A stretch of 23,831 nt of DNA from an uncultured Clostridia bacterium (GCA_937906775.1 CALCUD010000042.1:1-23831); one strand, 5' to 3'. Counted from the first letter of the stretch, positions 1 through 8,033 are shown. Numbers and translations: made by a program. The notes: generated by a model from the letters alone, not told the origin.

Positions 1-137
1 CGCTGTCGGTTCCGGAGTGGGTTCCGCTGTCGGTTCCGGGGTAGGTTCCGGAGTAGGTTCCGGAGTGGGTTCCGGAGTGGGTTCCGGGGTAGGTTCCGGA
101 GTGGGTTCCTCTGTGGGCTCTTCCGTCGGTTCTTCGG
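1..137 (-). repeat. Tandem repeat encoding (T-P/A/E-E-P)n spacer
   Basis: Degenerate 12-base units (GGTTCCGGAGTG and variants on the + strand) run from the window edge to about 137. All stay in frame with the minus-strand secreted protein and encode TPEP, TAEP or TEEP. This is a coding repeat that can expand or contract by slippage in multiples of the unit without breaking the frame. Confidence 0.85.
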
Positions 138-555
138 TCATAGGATAATCAGCAACGGTGGAAATAAACAACGTGAACAGATCCGTCACATCTTCCTCCG
201 TGGCGGTAATCGCGATATACGCGGACGAGTCCATGCTTTCTCCCGCGTCTCCCACGCCTTCAAGAACAGATCCGGACGCGGGGATATAGTCATAATTGTG
301 ATTCGGGTGATTGAGTGTGAGCGTCAGAGGATACAGTAAAGCCTCTTCGCTGATCCTGACCCAGAAACATCCTTCACTTTCGTAAACAGGGGTCGCATAT
401 ATGGCTCCGGTTTCACCTTCGCCGTTATCCCAGGACAACGTTAATTCAAGTTGATCCCAGTCAGATGACGCGAATGCGCCCGGAATAATCGCAATCAGGA
501 TCATCAGGCCGATGACCGCCGCGATGATTTTCCGTGAAAGTTGTTGCTTTTTCAT
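1..555 (-). CDS. Secreted protein with Thr-Pro-Glu-Pro repeat tail (partial, C-terminus outside window)
   Basis: I do not recognise the family. The reading frame is open from the ATG at 553-555 to the window edge (185 codons seen). A GGAGGGGG ribosome binding site lies just upstream. Residues 1-5 are charged (MKKQQ), followed by a hydrophobic stretch to about residue 28 ending in GAFA-SS, a typical Sec signal peptide. Residues 30-135 form a globular region with many aromatic and acidic residues (LELTLSWDNGEGETGAIYAT and onward). From about residue 139 the chain becomes EEPTEEPTEEPTPEPTPEP, a low-complexity proline/threonine/glutamate spacer of the kind that separates an exported domain from a cell-wall or second domain. 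The spacer continues past position 1, so a distal anchor or repeat domain is expected but not seen. A strong promoter and palindrome lie directly upstream. Confidence 0.85.
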   Translation of the reverse strand, partial: MKKQQLSRKIIAAVIGLMILIAIIPGAFASSDWDQLELTLSWDNGEGETGAIYATPVYESEGCFWVRISEEALLYPLTLTLNHPNHNYDYIPASGSVLEGVGDAGESMDSSAYIAITATEEDVTDLFTLFISTVADYPMTEEPTEEPTEEPTPEPTPEPTPEPTPEPTPEPTPEPTAEPTPEPTA

Positions 556-587
556 AGTATTTCCCCCTCCTGATATTCAGGATCCCA

Positions 588-616
588 TATCCTAAATATT
601 TTACTTTTTTAGGATA
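588..616. promoter_or_regulatory. Palindromic operator candidate over the promoter
   Basis: Two perfect 8-base arms, TATCCTAA (588-595) and TTAGGATA (609-616), are separated by 13 bases. They flank and overlap the -10 box (598-603) and part of the spacer, so a dimeric repressor bound here would block the promoter. The arms are AT-rich with no T-run behind a stable stem, so this is less likely to be a terminator. The regulator is unknown. Confidence 0.5.
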
Positions 617-626
617 CCGTTGTCAA
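598..626 (-). promoter_or_regulatory. Sigma-A-type promoter of the TPEP-repeat secreted protein
   Basis: On the minus strand TTGACA (621-626) is followed after exactly 17 bases by TAAAAT (598-603). The predicted transcription start near 590 gives a leader of about 35 bases ahead of the ATG at 555. Confidence 0.75.
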
Positions 627-661
627 TCTCGCCAATACGGCAGGAATCCTTCGGTTTCCTG

Positions 662-690
662 TCGAAATGGCACAGGCGTGTTCAGATAAT
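662..690 (+). promoter_or_regulatory. Weak promoter candidate for the GNAT gene
   Basis: TCGAAA (662-667) and GATAAT (685-690) are 17 bases apart, upstream of the GNAT start at 734. The match to consensus is only moderate. A small inverted repeat, CAGGAA (641-646) and TTCCTG (656-661), abuts the -35 box. Confidence 0.3.
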
Positions 691-733
691 TAAACGCAGG
701 GAATAAAAAAATCCTTCCCGGGAGATCTATGAT

Positions 734-1372
734 ATGATGAAAAAGATCATTTCCGATCTGTCTTTACATGAACTGCGCTCCGGAAACCGGAGTCCTGAAG
801 ACTGGTTCTCATCTCTCCCCGTTCTTGAAACGGAGCGTCTGACGCTACGCAAACTTTATCTGCGGGATGCCCGGGATGTCTATCTTTGGAGTTCCGATGA
901 GCGGGTAGCCCGTTATGTCCTGTGGGATGCACACCGGTCCGTTTCGGAATCCCGTAACTATATCCGCTATATACGCAGGCTTTACCGGGCTGGACATCCT
1001 TCCTCCTGGGGAATCGTTCTGAAGGAAACAGACAGGGTCATCGGCACAATCGGGCTGATGTGGTACTCCTCTGCTAACAGCAGTGCAGAAGTCGGATACA
1101 GTCTTTCCGCCGATCACTGGAATCGCGGGCTGGCAACGGAAGCGCTCCGCGCTGTTCTCGATTTTTGTTTTGACCGGTTGACGCTCAACCGTGTTGAAGC
1201 GCAGTATGATGTCCGGAACCCCGCCAGCGGCCGTGTTATGGAAAAATGCGGTCTCCGTCAGGAGGGAATCCTGCGGAACCGCATTTATTACAAATCCGAA
1301 TATGTAGATGTCGCGCTCTGCGCCGTACTGCGTTCAGACCGGAACCCGGTGCCGGAGCCGGATCATCGGTAG
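734..1372 (+). CDS. GNAT family N-acetyltransferase, RimJ/RimL-like
   Basis: This 212-residue protein is a GCN5-related acetyltransferase of the ribosomal-protein alanine acetyltransferase group, which transfers acetyl from acetyl-CoA to an N-terminal or small-molecule amine in the cytoplasm. The family opening LETERLTLRKL sits near residue 32. The acetyl-CoA-binding segment (EVGYSLSADHWNRGLATEAL) is near residues 119-138, with the RGLATEA turn matching the pyrophosphate-binding loop. NPASGRVMEKCGLRQEGILR follows, the usual C-terminal signature. The start is ATG 734 behind GGGAG at 720-724; ATG 737 is an equally valid alternative. The last ten bases overlap the convergent flavin reductase gene. 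Substrate cannot be told from sequence. Confidence 0.9.
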   Translation: MMKKIISDLSLHELRSGNRSPEDWFSSLPVLETERLTLRKLYLRDARDVYLWSSDERVARYVLWDAHRSVSESRNYIRYIRRLYRAGHPSSWGIVLKETDRVIGTIGLMWYSSANSSAEVGYSLSADHWNRGLATEALRAVLDFCFDRLTLNRVEAQYDVRNPASGRVMEKCGLRQEGILRNRIYYKSEYVDVALCAVLRSDRNPVPEPDHR

Positions 1373-1971
1373 GCGCTCATCCTTTTTTCATATACTTCAG
1401 GCCGGGACACCGACCATCCGAAAAAGCCCATCACCTCTCCAAGCTTCTGATATAAGCCGTGGCTGAAAGCTACAAGCCCTGCCTTTTCAAGGTGAAGGCT
1501 TCCGTTTTCGTCCATCAGATCACTCCGGACAGATACTCCAACGATCTCTCCGATAAACAAATCGTGACTGCCGAGTTCAAGTACATTTCTCACCCTGCAG
1601 CTGAGAGCAACAGGCGTGCCGTCCACAGCCGGTGCAATCTCGAGACCTTCCGCTTTTCGGTAAGCTAAACCGGTCTCTTTTGCTTTGTCAGTATCCCTTC
1701 CGCTTTTCACGCCGCAGAAATCCACAGCCCTGCACATCGCGCCATCCACCAGATTGACAACAAATTCGCCTGATTCCCGGACCATATGATGGGAATAACG
1801 GTCTTTCCGGATGCTGACGGAAAGCATCGGCGGATCGGAATTAACAGTCCCTGCCCAAGCCAAGGTAACCATATCTCTATTTTCAGGATGATCCTTTTCC
1901 GCACAGGACAGCAGGATCACCGGCGTCGGGTTCAGCATTGTAGACGGGGAAAGATTTACATATTCAATCAC
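1363..1971 (-). CDS. Flavin reductase-like, FMN-binding split-barrel protein
   Basis: This 202-residue protein belongs to the flavin reductase-like/flavoredoxin family. Members bind FMN in a split barrel and act as NAD(P)H:flavin reductases or electron carriers in the cytoplasm. Family features are NPTPVILLSCAEK near residue 14, MVTLAWAGTVNSDPPMLSVS near 34, then IRKDRYSHHMVRESGEFVVN, where the SHHM/NSGEFVVN segment contacts the flavin. No ATG precedes the conserved part, so the start is GTG at 1969-1971, with GGAG about eleven bases upstream. It transcribes divergently from the metallophosphoesterase operon and converges on the GNAT gene, overlapping it by ten bases. The physiological partner is not evident from the neighbours. 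Confidence 0.88.
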   Translation of the reverse strand: MIEYVNLSPSTMLNPTPVILLSCAEKDHPENRDMVTLAWAGTVNSDPPMLSVSIRKDRYSHHMVRESGEFVVNLVDGAMCRAVDFCGVKSGRDTDKAKETGLAYRKAEGLEIAPAVDGTPVALSCRVRNVLELGSHDLFIGEIVGVSVRSDLMDENGSLHLEKAGLVAFSHGLYQKLGEVMGFFGWSVSRPEVYEKRMSAYR

Positions 1972-2006
1972 GTTTATTCACACTCCTTTTCAGACGCAGA
2001 CAATTC

Positions 2007-2035
2007 TTGAACTGGAAGCAAATTCAGTGTATAAT
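2007..2035 (+). promoter_or_regulatory. Sigma-A-type promoter of the metallophosphoesterase-ecf-truA operon
   Basis: TTGAAC (2007-2012) and a perfect TATAAT (2030-2035) are spaced by 17 bases. Transcription should start near 2042, which excludes the TTG at 2007 as a translation start and supports ATG 2085. Confidence 0.8.
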
Positions 2036-2084
2036 ATTTTTGTTTTGTAGTCAATTACCCGGGCAGCAGAAAGGAGGGGTCCCC

Positions 2085-3020
2085 ATGAACGGATACACCG
2101 GAAAACATACATCTTCCGTTCCGTGGCAGATCTCAGCATCCTCCTCCGGTCATTCTCCCCGCCACAGGCTCAAAAACCGCCGACGCCGCGTATGGCTGAT
2201 CCTGTCTTTGATCCTGCTGGCTGCTCTGGTAGCCTGGCCTTTTCTGGAAGCACGCCTCATCAGGGTTGAACGGACCTCCGTTTCCTCTGAGGATCTTCCC
2301 GCCGATATCGGTCATCTTCATGTTGTCTATGTAACCGACATCCACTACGGTCACTTCTTTTCTGACGCCGCTCTGACGCGTCTTGTTTCTAAAATCAACG
2401 CGCTCCGGCCTGATATCGTTCTCTTCGGCGGGGATTACGCCACAGACAGCGCTTCCGCCGTCTCCTTTTTCAAAAGACTTCCTTCCATTCATTCCCGGTA
2501 TGCGATACTTGGAGTCATCGGTGAATGTGACCGTGGTGAATCTGATCTGGATCTTACGCTGCTGGAAGACGCGATGCGTGAAAAAAACGTAATCCCGCTG
2601 ATTAATTCTGTGTCCCGGATCCCTCTCGGAAACAGTTACATATATGTCGCAGGCGTCGATGACTACCAGTCCGGCCGCCCGGATCCCGACGAATTGGGAA
2701 AGAATGTCTCTGCCGATGATTTTGTGATTCTGCTCTCCCACAATCCTTCCGTCATCCCATCATTACATGAATCACCCGATAAAAACGGTAAACTCGGCTG
2801 GTTCGATCTGGCCCTGTTCGGCCATACGCACGGCGGACAAATGCTGCCATTCGCTTCCCTGCTGGATGTCGGCAGCGATGTGGATGACCGCTACCGCTCC
2901 GGCTGGATAACCGAGAACCGTGCGGATATTCTGATCTCAAACGGCATCGGAACATCCGGCGTTCCCATGCGGATGTTCTGCCCGCCGCAGATCCATTACA
3001 TTGATATTTCCACAAAGTGA
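2085..3020 (+). CDS. Membrane-anchored metallophosphoesterase, YkuE-like, with altered GNH motif
   Basis: This 311-residue calcineurin-like phosphoesterase starts at ATG 2085 behind AAAGGAGG (2070-2077). A basic stretch (KNRRRR, residues 30-35) precedes one transmembrane helix (about 36-54), placing the catalytic domain outside the membrane. Metal-binding motifs seen are TDIHYGH (D85, H87), FGGDY (D117), LLSHNP (H219) and FGHTHGGQ (H247, H249). The fourth family motif, normally GNHD or GNHE, reads GECD at residues 146-149, so the Asn metal ligand and the catalytic His are both replaced. Relatives hydrolyse phosphoesters such as UDP-diacylglucosamine or act on envelope lipids; the substrate here is unknown and activity is doubtful. 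It is first in the operon, 20 bases ahead of the ecfA1 ATG. Confidence 0.85.
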   Translation: MNGYTGKHTSSVPWQISASSSGHSPRHRLKNRRRRVWLILSLILLAALVAWPFLEARLIRVERTSVSSEDLPADIGHLHVVYVTDIHYGHFFSDAALTRLVSKINALRPDIVLFGGDYATDSASAVSFFKRLPSIHSRYAILGVIGECDRGESDLDLTLLEDAMREKNVIPLINSVSRIPLGNSYIYVAGVDDYQSGRPDPDELGKNVSADDFVILLSHNPSVIPSLHESPDKNGKLGWFDLALFGHTHGGQMLPFASLLDVGSDVDDRYRSGWITENRADILISNGIGTSGVPMRMFCPPQIHYIDISTK

Positions 3021-3040
3021 CACAGGAGGAACCCGATTCC

Positions 3041-3898
3041 ATGAAGGAAGATACCCGCATCCTGATCGAGGATGTCACATACACTTATGAAGAAGCCGCT
3101 GATCCTGCTCTGGCGCACATTTCTGCGGTCATCGAACCCGGAGAATTTGTTGCCGTGCTCGGTCACAACGGCTCCGGTAAATCCACGCTCGCCAAGCTGA
3201 TCAATGCCCTGTATGTACCGACAGAAGGAACTGTTCTGGTCTGCGGCTACGATACAAAAGCCGATGAACTCGTCTGGGAAGTTCGCCGGCGGGCCGGAAT
3301 GATTTTCCAGAATCCGGATAATCAGATCGTTGCCACCGTTGTCCGGGAGGATGTGGCCTTCGGTATGGAAAACCTCGGCGTTCCGACCGAAGAAATGATT
3401 CCCCGGATTGATGTAGCCCTGTCCGCCGTCCGGATGAGCAAATATGCTGACACAGCGCCTCACATGCTCTCCGGAGGACAGAAGCAGCGTGTCGCCATTG
3501 CCGGCATTCTGGCAATGGAACCCAATGTCATCATCGCTGATGAAGCTACAGCCATGCTCGATCCTTCCGGCCGGAAAGAAGTACTGGAAACGATCCGTTC
3601 ACTGAACAGAACAAAGGGAATCACTGTGATCTGGATCACACATTTCATGGAAGAAGCCGCCCAGGCCGATCGCATTCTGGTTGTCAATGAAGGCGAAGTC
3701 GTTCTGAGCGGGACTCCCGTTGAAATTTTCTCCAATGTTGATAAAATGCGGGAGCTTCATCTGGACGTGCCCCCGATGGCCGCGCTGGCCGCGGATCTGC
3801 GGGAGGCCGGAATGCCCTTGGATGATGGAATTCTGACCGTCGACGATATGCTGCGGGAGGTGGAAAAGGTATTATGTCCATCGAAGTCCGCCACCTGA
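3041..3898 (+). CDS. ecfA1: Energy-coupling factor transporter ATPase EcfA1
   Basis: This 285-residue ABC ATPase is one of two that power ECF vitamin and metal uptake. Walker A is GHNGSGKST (41-49). The Q-loop segment FQNPDNQIVATVV is the form typical of EcfA proteins. The signature LSGGQKQRVAIAG, Walker B VIIADEATAMLDP and the switch His in WITHFMEEA follow in order. In Walker B the family's usual DE is present, while the residue after it is Ala rather than Pro or Ser. The start is ATG 3041, ten bases behind AGGAGGA; an upstream in-frame GTG at 3017 lies in front of that site and overlaps the previous stop. It overlaps ecfA2 by 25 bases, and ecfT and truA follow, the usual Firmicute arrangement. 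Confidence 0.95.
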   Translation: MKEDTRILIEDVTYTYEEAADPALAHISAVIEPGEFVAVLGHNGSGKSTLAKLINALYVPTEGTVLVCGYDTKADELVWEVRRRAGMIFQNPDNQIVATVVREDVAFGMENLGVPTEEMIPRIDVALSAVRMSKYADTAPHMLSGGQKQRVAIAGILAMEPNVIIADEATAMLDPSGRKEVLETIRSLNRTKGITVIWITHFMEEAAQADRILVVNEGEVVLSGTPVEIFSNVDKMRELHLDVPPMAALAADLREAGMPLDDGILTVDDMLREVEKVLCPSKSAT

Positions 3899-4737
3899 GT
3901 CATTGCTATTCTGAAGGCAGTGCGCTGCGCACTGTTGCATTGGACGATGTTTCCTTTTCCGTTGAGGAAGGCGAATTCATCGGAATAATCGGCCACACGG
4001 GTTCCGGCAAATCCACGCTGGTCCAGCATCTGAACGGCCTCCTGAAGCCCTCATCCGGTCAGGTTTTGATCGACGGAGAGGACCTGAACGGCGATAATGT
4101 CGACCGCCGCAGGCTGCGTCAGCGGATCGGCCTGGTTTTTCAATATCCTGAATATCAGCTTTTTGAGGAAACCGTCGCAAAGGATATCGCTTTTGGGCCG
4201 GCCAATCAGGGGCTCACGCCCGAGGAAATTGACCTCCGGGTCCATCACGCGATGGAAAGGGTCAAACTGGATTATGATACCTATGCTGGAAAAAGTCCTT
4301 TTGAACTTTCCGGAGGTCAGATGCGCCGCGTAGCGATAGCCGGCGTATTGGCTATGGAACCGTCTGTTCTGATTCTGGACGAGCCCACTGCAGGACTCGA
4401 CCCGAAAGGCCGTGACAGGATCCTGACTATGCTGGAGGAACTTCACAGCAGCGAGCACGTAACTGTGCTGATGGTTTCCCACAGTATGGACGATATGGCC
4501 AGACTGGCGAAACGTCTGCTCGTCTTTTCCGGCGGAAAGCTGGTAGCAGACGGTACTCCCCGCGAGATTTTCGCAAATGAAGAAATGATGTCTTCCATCG
4601 GATTGGACGTTCCCGCTGCCGTGAAACTCTGCTCCGGTCTTCGCGCCCGCGGAATTCCTGTACCGGACGGGCTTTACCGTTCCGATGAGGTTCGCGACGC
4701 TCTGCTGCGCCTGTGGAAGGAGGCAGAATCATGCTGA
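3874..4737 (+). CDS. ecfA2: Energy-coupling factor transporter ATPase EcfA2
   Basis: This 287-residue protein is the second ATPase of the ECF module and forms a heterodimer with EcfA1 on the cytoplasmic face of EcfT. Motifs are Walker A GHTGSGKST (40-48), Q-loop FQYPEYQLFEETV (the YPEYQLF form is characteristic of EcfA2), signature LSGGQMRRVAIAG, Walker B VLILDEPTAGLDP and the His switch MVSHSMDDM. All key residues are intact. The ATG at 3874 lies inside the end of ecfA1, with GGGAGGTGG about ten bases before it, which implies translational coupling. The stop overlaps the ecfT start by seven bases (ATGCTGA). Confidence 0.95.
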   Translation: MSIEVRHLSHCYSEGSALRTVALDDVSFSVEEGEFIGIIGHTGSGKSTLVQHLNGLLKPSSGQVLIDGEDLNGDNVDRRRLRQRIGLVFQYPEYQLFEETVAKDIAFGPANQGLTPEEIDLRVHHAMERVKLDYDTYAGKSPFELSGGQMRRVAIAGVLAMEPSVLILDEPTAGLDPKGRDRILTMLEELHSSEHVTVLMVSHSMDDMARLAKRLLVFSGGKLVADGTPREIFANEEMMSSIGLDVPAAVKLCSGLRARGIPVPDGLYRSDEVRDALLRLWKEAESC

Positions 4738-5549
4738 CCAATATCACGATGGGACAGTACTATCCTGTCGACAGCAGGATTCACCGTCTCGATCCCCGTT
4801 TCAAACTTCTGCTGACCATAGCGTTCATCGTGGCAGTTTTTATGGTGCATTCCCTATTGGGCTATGCCGTGATCCTCGCCTTTGTATTTTTGGTTTCCCG
4901 CCTCGCGAACGTTCCGTTCAGGATGCTGCTGCGCGGTCTGAAGCCGCTGCGCTGGATCCTGATCCTTACTTTTCTGCTGAACCTTTTTTTCACGAACGGT
5001 GAAACTGTAGTGCTTCAGTTCTGGATCATCCGGATCACCAGAGAAGCGCTGTCCCAGGCGATTCATTATTCTCTCAGATTGGTTTTTCTGGTCATCGGGA
5101 CCTCTCTTCTGACGCTGACAACCTCCCCCGTTGCTCTGTCTGACGCGATCGAACTTCTGCTCGCGCCGCTGAAAAAGCTGCATTTCCCGGTACACGAGCT
5201 GGCGATGATGATGACGATCGCACTGCGTTTTATTCCGACGCTGCTGGAGGAAACCGATAAAATTATGAAGGCCCAGATGGCCCGCGGAGCGGATTTCGAA
5301 AGTGGCAATCTGTTTTCCCGTGCAAAGGCCATGGTACCGCTGCTCGTTCCGCTGTTCGTCAGCGCATTCCGCCGCGCCGGAGATCTGGCAATGGCTATGG
5401 AAAGCCGCTGCTATCACGGCGGCAACGGCCGGACACGCCTGCGGGTGTTGAAAATCACAAAAAACGACTGGATCGCCTGTATCGCAGTCGCGTTGCTGAT
5501 CGGTTTGATCGTTCTGGAAGGGTTCCTGCCAAAGGGGGTTCTGCTTTGA
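4731..5549 (+). CDS. ecfT: Energy-coupling factor transporter transmembrane protein EcfT
   Basis: This 272-residue membrane protein is the T component, which links the ATPases to interchangeable substrate-binding S proteins. It opens with MGQYYPVDSRIHRLDPRFKLL, the usual EcfT N-terminal signature, followed by several hydrophobic helices. The two coupling-helix motifs with Ala-Arg-Gly are partly visible: AQMARGADFESGN (about residue 185) and AMESRCYHGG (about 225), which dock onto EcfA1/A2. The start is ATG 4731 behind AAGGAGG (4717-4723). The stop TGA overlaps the TTG start of truA. An S component, FolT, is encoded elsewhere in this window under a folate riboswitch; others are expected elsewhere in the genome. 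Confidence 0.95.
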   Translation: MLTNITMGQYYPVDSRIHRLDPRFKLLLTIAFIVAVFMVHSLLGYAVILAFVFLVSRLANVPFRMLLRGLKPLRWILILTFLLNLFFTNGETVVLQFWIIRITREALSQAIHYSLRLVFLVIGTSLLTLTTSPVALSDAIELLLAPLKKLHFPVHELAMMMTIALRFIPTLLEETDKIMKAQMARGADFESGNLFSRAKAMVPLLVPLFVSAFRRAGDLAMAMESRCYHGGNGRTRLRVLKITKNDWIACIAVALLIGLIVLEGFLPKGVLL

Positions 5550-6334
5550 AAAGGATCCTGCTGTCCATCGAATATGACGGCTCATCCTATGCCGGATGGC
5601 AGCGTCAGCTGAATGCTTTGGCGGTTCAGCAGGTTCTGGAGGAAAAGCTTGCAGAAGCCTGCGGTCATCCTGTCACGGTCACCGGCGCGTCCCGTACAGA
5701 CGCAGGCGTTCACGCGCTGGCACAGGCTGTTCATTTTGATACAGATTGTTCCATTCCCCCTGAAAAATTCCCCTTTGTGCTGAACACCATGCTGCCTCCG
5801 GATATCCGGGTCCATTCCGGTCGGGAAGTTCCGCCCGGTTTTCATGCCCGTTTTTTGAGTTCCGGAAAAACGTATACCTACCGGATCATCAATTCGCGAC
5901 ACGGTTCCGCGCTTATGCGGAACCTTTGCTGGCATGTTCCGGTCCCCTTCGATCTTCCGTCAATGGAAAAAGCGATCACTACGCTGCCCGGAACACACGA
6001 TTTTTCTGCATTTCAGGCTTCCGGCGGCACGGCAAGGACGACTGTCCGTACGGTTCACAGCGCGTCTCTTTCAATGGAGAACGGTCTGTTGATCTTCCGG
6101 ATCAGCGGAAACGCCTTCCTCTACAATATGGTACGGATCATTGTCGGTACATTGGTGGAGATCGGTCTTGGCAAACTCCAGCCGGACGCGTTTGAAAGAG
6201 CCTTTGTCTCCCTGAACAGACTTGATCTGGGCCAGACCGCGCCTCCTCAGGGTCTGGAACTGACCGAAGTCCGTTATATCCCGGATGCTTTCACCGTTCC
6301 GGATTCAATCCGATGGCACGAGGAGGATCGATAG
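5546..6334 (+). CDS. truA: tRNA pseudouridine(38-40) synthase TruA
   Basis: This 262-residue enzyme isomerises uridines 38-40 in the tRNA anticodon stem. The start MKRILLSIEYDGSSYAGWQRQ matches the TruA N-terminus closely, which supports the rare TTG start at 5546, placed behind a GGGGG ribosome binding site and overlapping the ecfT stop as TTGA. The catalytic Asp is D52 in GASRTDAGVHA. The C-terminal RNA-binding half contains FRISGNAFLYNMVRIIVGTL, also typical. truA next to ecfT is a conserved Firmicute pairing. The gene ends two bases before the next start and is clearly in the same transcript. Confidence 0.96.
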   Translation: MKRILLSIEYDGSSYAGWQRQLNALAVQQVLEEKLAEACGHPVTVTGASRTDAGVHALAQAVHFDTDCSIPPEKFPFVLNTMLPPDIRVHSGREVPPGFHARFLSSGKTYTYRIINSRHGSALMRNLCWHVPVPFDLPSMEKAITTLPGTHDFSAFQASGGTARTTVRTVHSASLSMENGLLIFRISGNAFLYNMVRIIVGTLVEIGLGKLQPDAFERAFVSLNRLDLGQTAPPQGLELTEVRYIPDAFTVPDSIRWHEEDR

Positions 6335-6336
6335 TT

Positions 6337-7947
6337 ATGCTGCGTCTGCCGAATCTTCGGTTTCCTTTGGACGGTAACGAAAAGACACTCCGGTCTGTTC
6401 TTTGTAAAAAGGCCCATATCAGCAACGCAGAACTGCTCTCCTGCCGGATCGTGAAACGCAGTATAGATGCCCGTGACAAGCGGGATGTCCATTTTGTCAT
6501 CACCGCGGAGTTTTCTGTCCGGGATGAAGGCAGTCTGTTGGGGAAGATTCCCGGTCTCTCCGAGATCGCCGAGAAGGCCCCCGTGCCGCTTCCGTCCGGT
6601 TCCTTCGCAAATCCGCCTCTGGTCGTCGGCGCCGGTCCGGCCGGTCTGTTCGCTGCCCTTACGCTTGCCCGTGCAGGAGCCTGTCCCGTCCTGATCGAAA
6701 GAGGTAAAAATGTACAGGACCGGACAGAGGATGTCCGCAGGATGGAAGAAAGCGGTATTCTTCTGCCTGATTCAAATGTCCAGTTTGGCGAAGGCGGTGC
6801 CGGCGCGTTTTCAGACGGAAAACTGACCTGCGGCATCAAGTCCCCCTGGATGAAAGATGTCTTGGAAACCCTTGTCCGTCACGGCGCGCCGGATAATATT
6901 CTGATTGACCATATGCCGCATATCGGTACAGACCGCTTAAAAGACGTTGTTGCTTCCATCCGGAAGGAAATACTCGCTCTGGGAGGAACGGTCCATTTTG
7001 AAACCCGTCTTGCGAAAATCATCGAAAAGAACGGAAAGATTTGCGGCGCCGTGCTGGAATCCTGCGGAAATCAGGAAGAGTTCCTTACTGATCGGATCCT
7101 TCTCTGTATCGGACATTCCGCCCGGGATACTGTCCGGAATCTTTTTTCATCCGGTGTCGCCATGGAGCAGAAACCATTCGCCATGGGGGTCAGGATCGAA
7201 CATCCCCGGGAAATGATCGACCGGAGCCAATACGGTTCCTTTGCCGGTCATCCCGCGCTTGGAGCGGCTTCATACAAACTCTGTTGCCACACACCGGACG
7301 GCCGCGGAGTCTATACCTTCTGTATGTGTCCCGGCGGACATGTGATCGCCGCCGCCTCCGAACCCGACAGTATCGTTACAAACGGCATGAGTTTCCATGC
7401 CCGGAACGCGGTCAACAGTAACGCCGCACTGCTGGTCGGTATCCGTACAGAGGACTTTGGAAGCAAGGATCCGCTCGCCGGTATAGCTTTCCAGCGTTCC
7501 CTGGAACGGAAAGCTTTTTTTCCCGGCAGTGAATATCGCGCTCCTGCCCAGCGTGTGGAGGATTTTCTGCAGTCCCGGGATACCAAAGCCTTTGGCGAAG
7601 TTCAGCCTTCCTACCGGCCCGGCGTAATCCCCGCTGATTTCCGTGCCCTTTTTCCGGGCTTCATGATCGACGATCTGAAACTCGGTATCCGTGCCATGGA
7701 CAGTCAACTTCACGGTTTCGCCATGCCGGACGCTGTTCTGACCGGACCTGAGACGAGATCATCTTCCCCTGTCCGGATTCTGCGAAAGGACAACGGGGAA
7801 TCTGAAACCGTTTCAGGACTTTTCCCGGCGGGTGAAGGCGCCGGTTATGCCGGCGGTATCGTGTCTGCGGCGATCGACGGTATCGTCGCTGCCCGGAAAG
7901 TTCTTGAATCATTGCCGGATGTTTATACAACAAACACGCGTTCCTGA
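6337..7947 (+). CDS. FAD-dependent dehydrogenase (COG2509-type NAD(P)/FAD oxidoreductase)
   Basis: This 536-residue protein has an N-terminal region of about 90 residues, then a dinucleotide-binding fold: LVVGAGPAGLFAALTLARAG (96-115) with the GxGxxG signature and a downstream acidic residue (LIERG). NVQFGEGGAGAFSDGKL near residue 150 and FPAGEGAGYAGGIVSAAIDG near the C-terminus are the second and third FAD contacts and are hallmarks of this family of uncharacterised FAD-dependent dehydrogenases. The reaction is unknown; members are thought to be flavoprotein oxidoreductases. The start is ATG 6337 behind GAGGAGG; an in-frame ATG at 6313 lies before that site, inside truA. It is the last gene of the operon and ends ahead of a shared terminator. 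Confidence 0.88.
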   Translation: MLRLPNLRFPLDGNEKTLRSVLCKKAHISNAELLSCRIVKRSIDARDKRDVHFVITAEFSVRDEGSLLGKIPGLSEIAEKAPVPLPSGSFANPPLVVGAGPAGLFAALTLARAGACPVLIERGKNVQDRTEDVRRMEESGILLPDSNVQFGEGGAGAFSDGKLTCGIKSPWMKDVLETLVRHGAPDNILIDHMPHIGTDRLKDVVASIRKEILALGGTVHFETRLAKIIEKNGKICGAVLESCGNQEEFLTDRILLCIGHSARDTVRNLFSSGVAMEQKPFAMGVRIEHPREMIDRSQYGSFAGHPALGAASYKLCCHTPDGRGVYTFCMCPGGHVIAAASEPDSIVTNGMSFHARNAVNSNAALLVGIRTEDFGSKDPLAGIAFQRSLERKAFFPGSEYRAPAQRVEDFLQSRDTKAFGEVQPSYRPGVIPADFRALFPGFMIDDLKLGIRAMDSQLHGFAMPDAVLTGPETRSSSPVRILRKDNGESETVSGLFPAGEGAGYAGGIVSAAIDGIVAARKVLESLPDVYTTNTRS

Positions 7948-8033
7948 TATACGAACATAAGCAGTATCAGAATAAACAGAATATATACCGGTTCGGTCCA
8001 GAAACGGATCCGGCCGGATTTGTCTGACAGCAC
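7923..8033 (-). CDS. Possible 36-residue single-pass membrane peptide
   Basis: A GTG-started frame on the minus strand encodes a short basic segment (KSGRIRFWTEPVY) followed by about fourteen strongly hydrophobic residues (ILFILILLMFVY) and a short tail, the profile of a one-helix membrane peptide. It overlaps the 3' end of the convergent oxidoreductase gene by 25 bases. Against it, only a weak AGG precedes the GTG, and the EF-G terminator hairpin stands directly upstream. No homology can be claimed; it could be chance. Confidence 0.2.
   Translation of the reverse strand: MLSDKSGRIRFWTEPVYILFILILLMFVYQERVFVV

Noticed and set aside
1..137. CRISPR-like short tandem repeats
   Set aside because: The units are contiguous 12-mers with no spacers, in frame with an exported protein and coding for TPEP.
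2007..2084. An N-terminal extension of the metallophosphoesterase from TTG 2007
   Set aside because: The segment contains the -35 and -10 boxes of the promoter and lies before the transcription start; ATG 2085 has a strong ribosome binding site.
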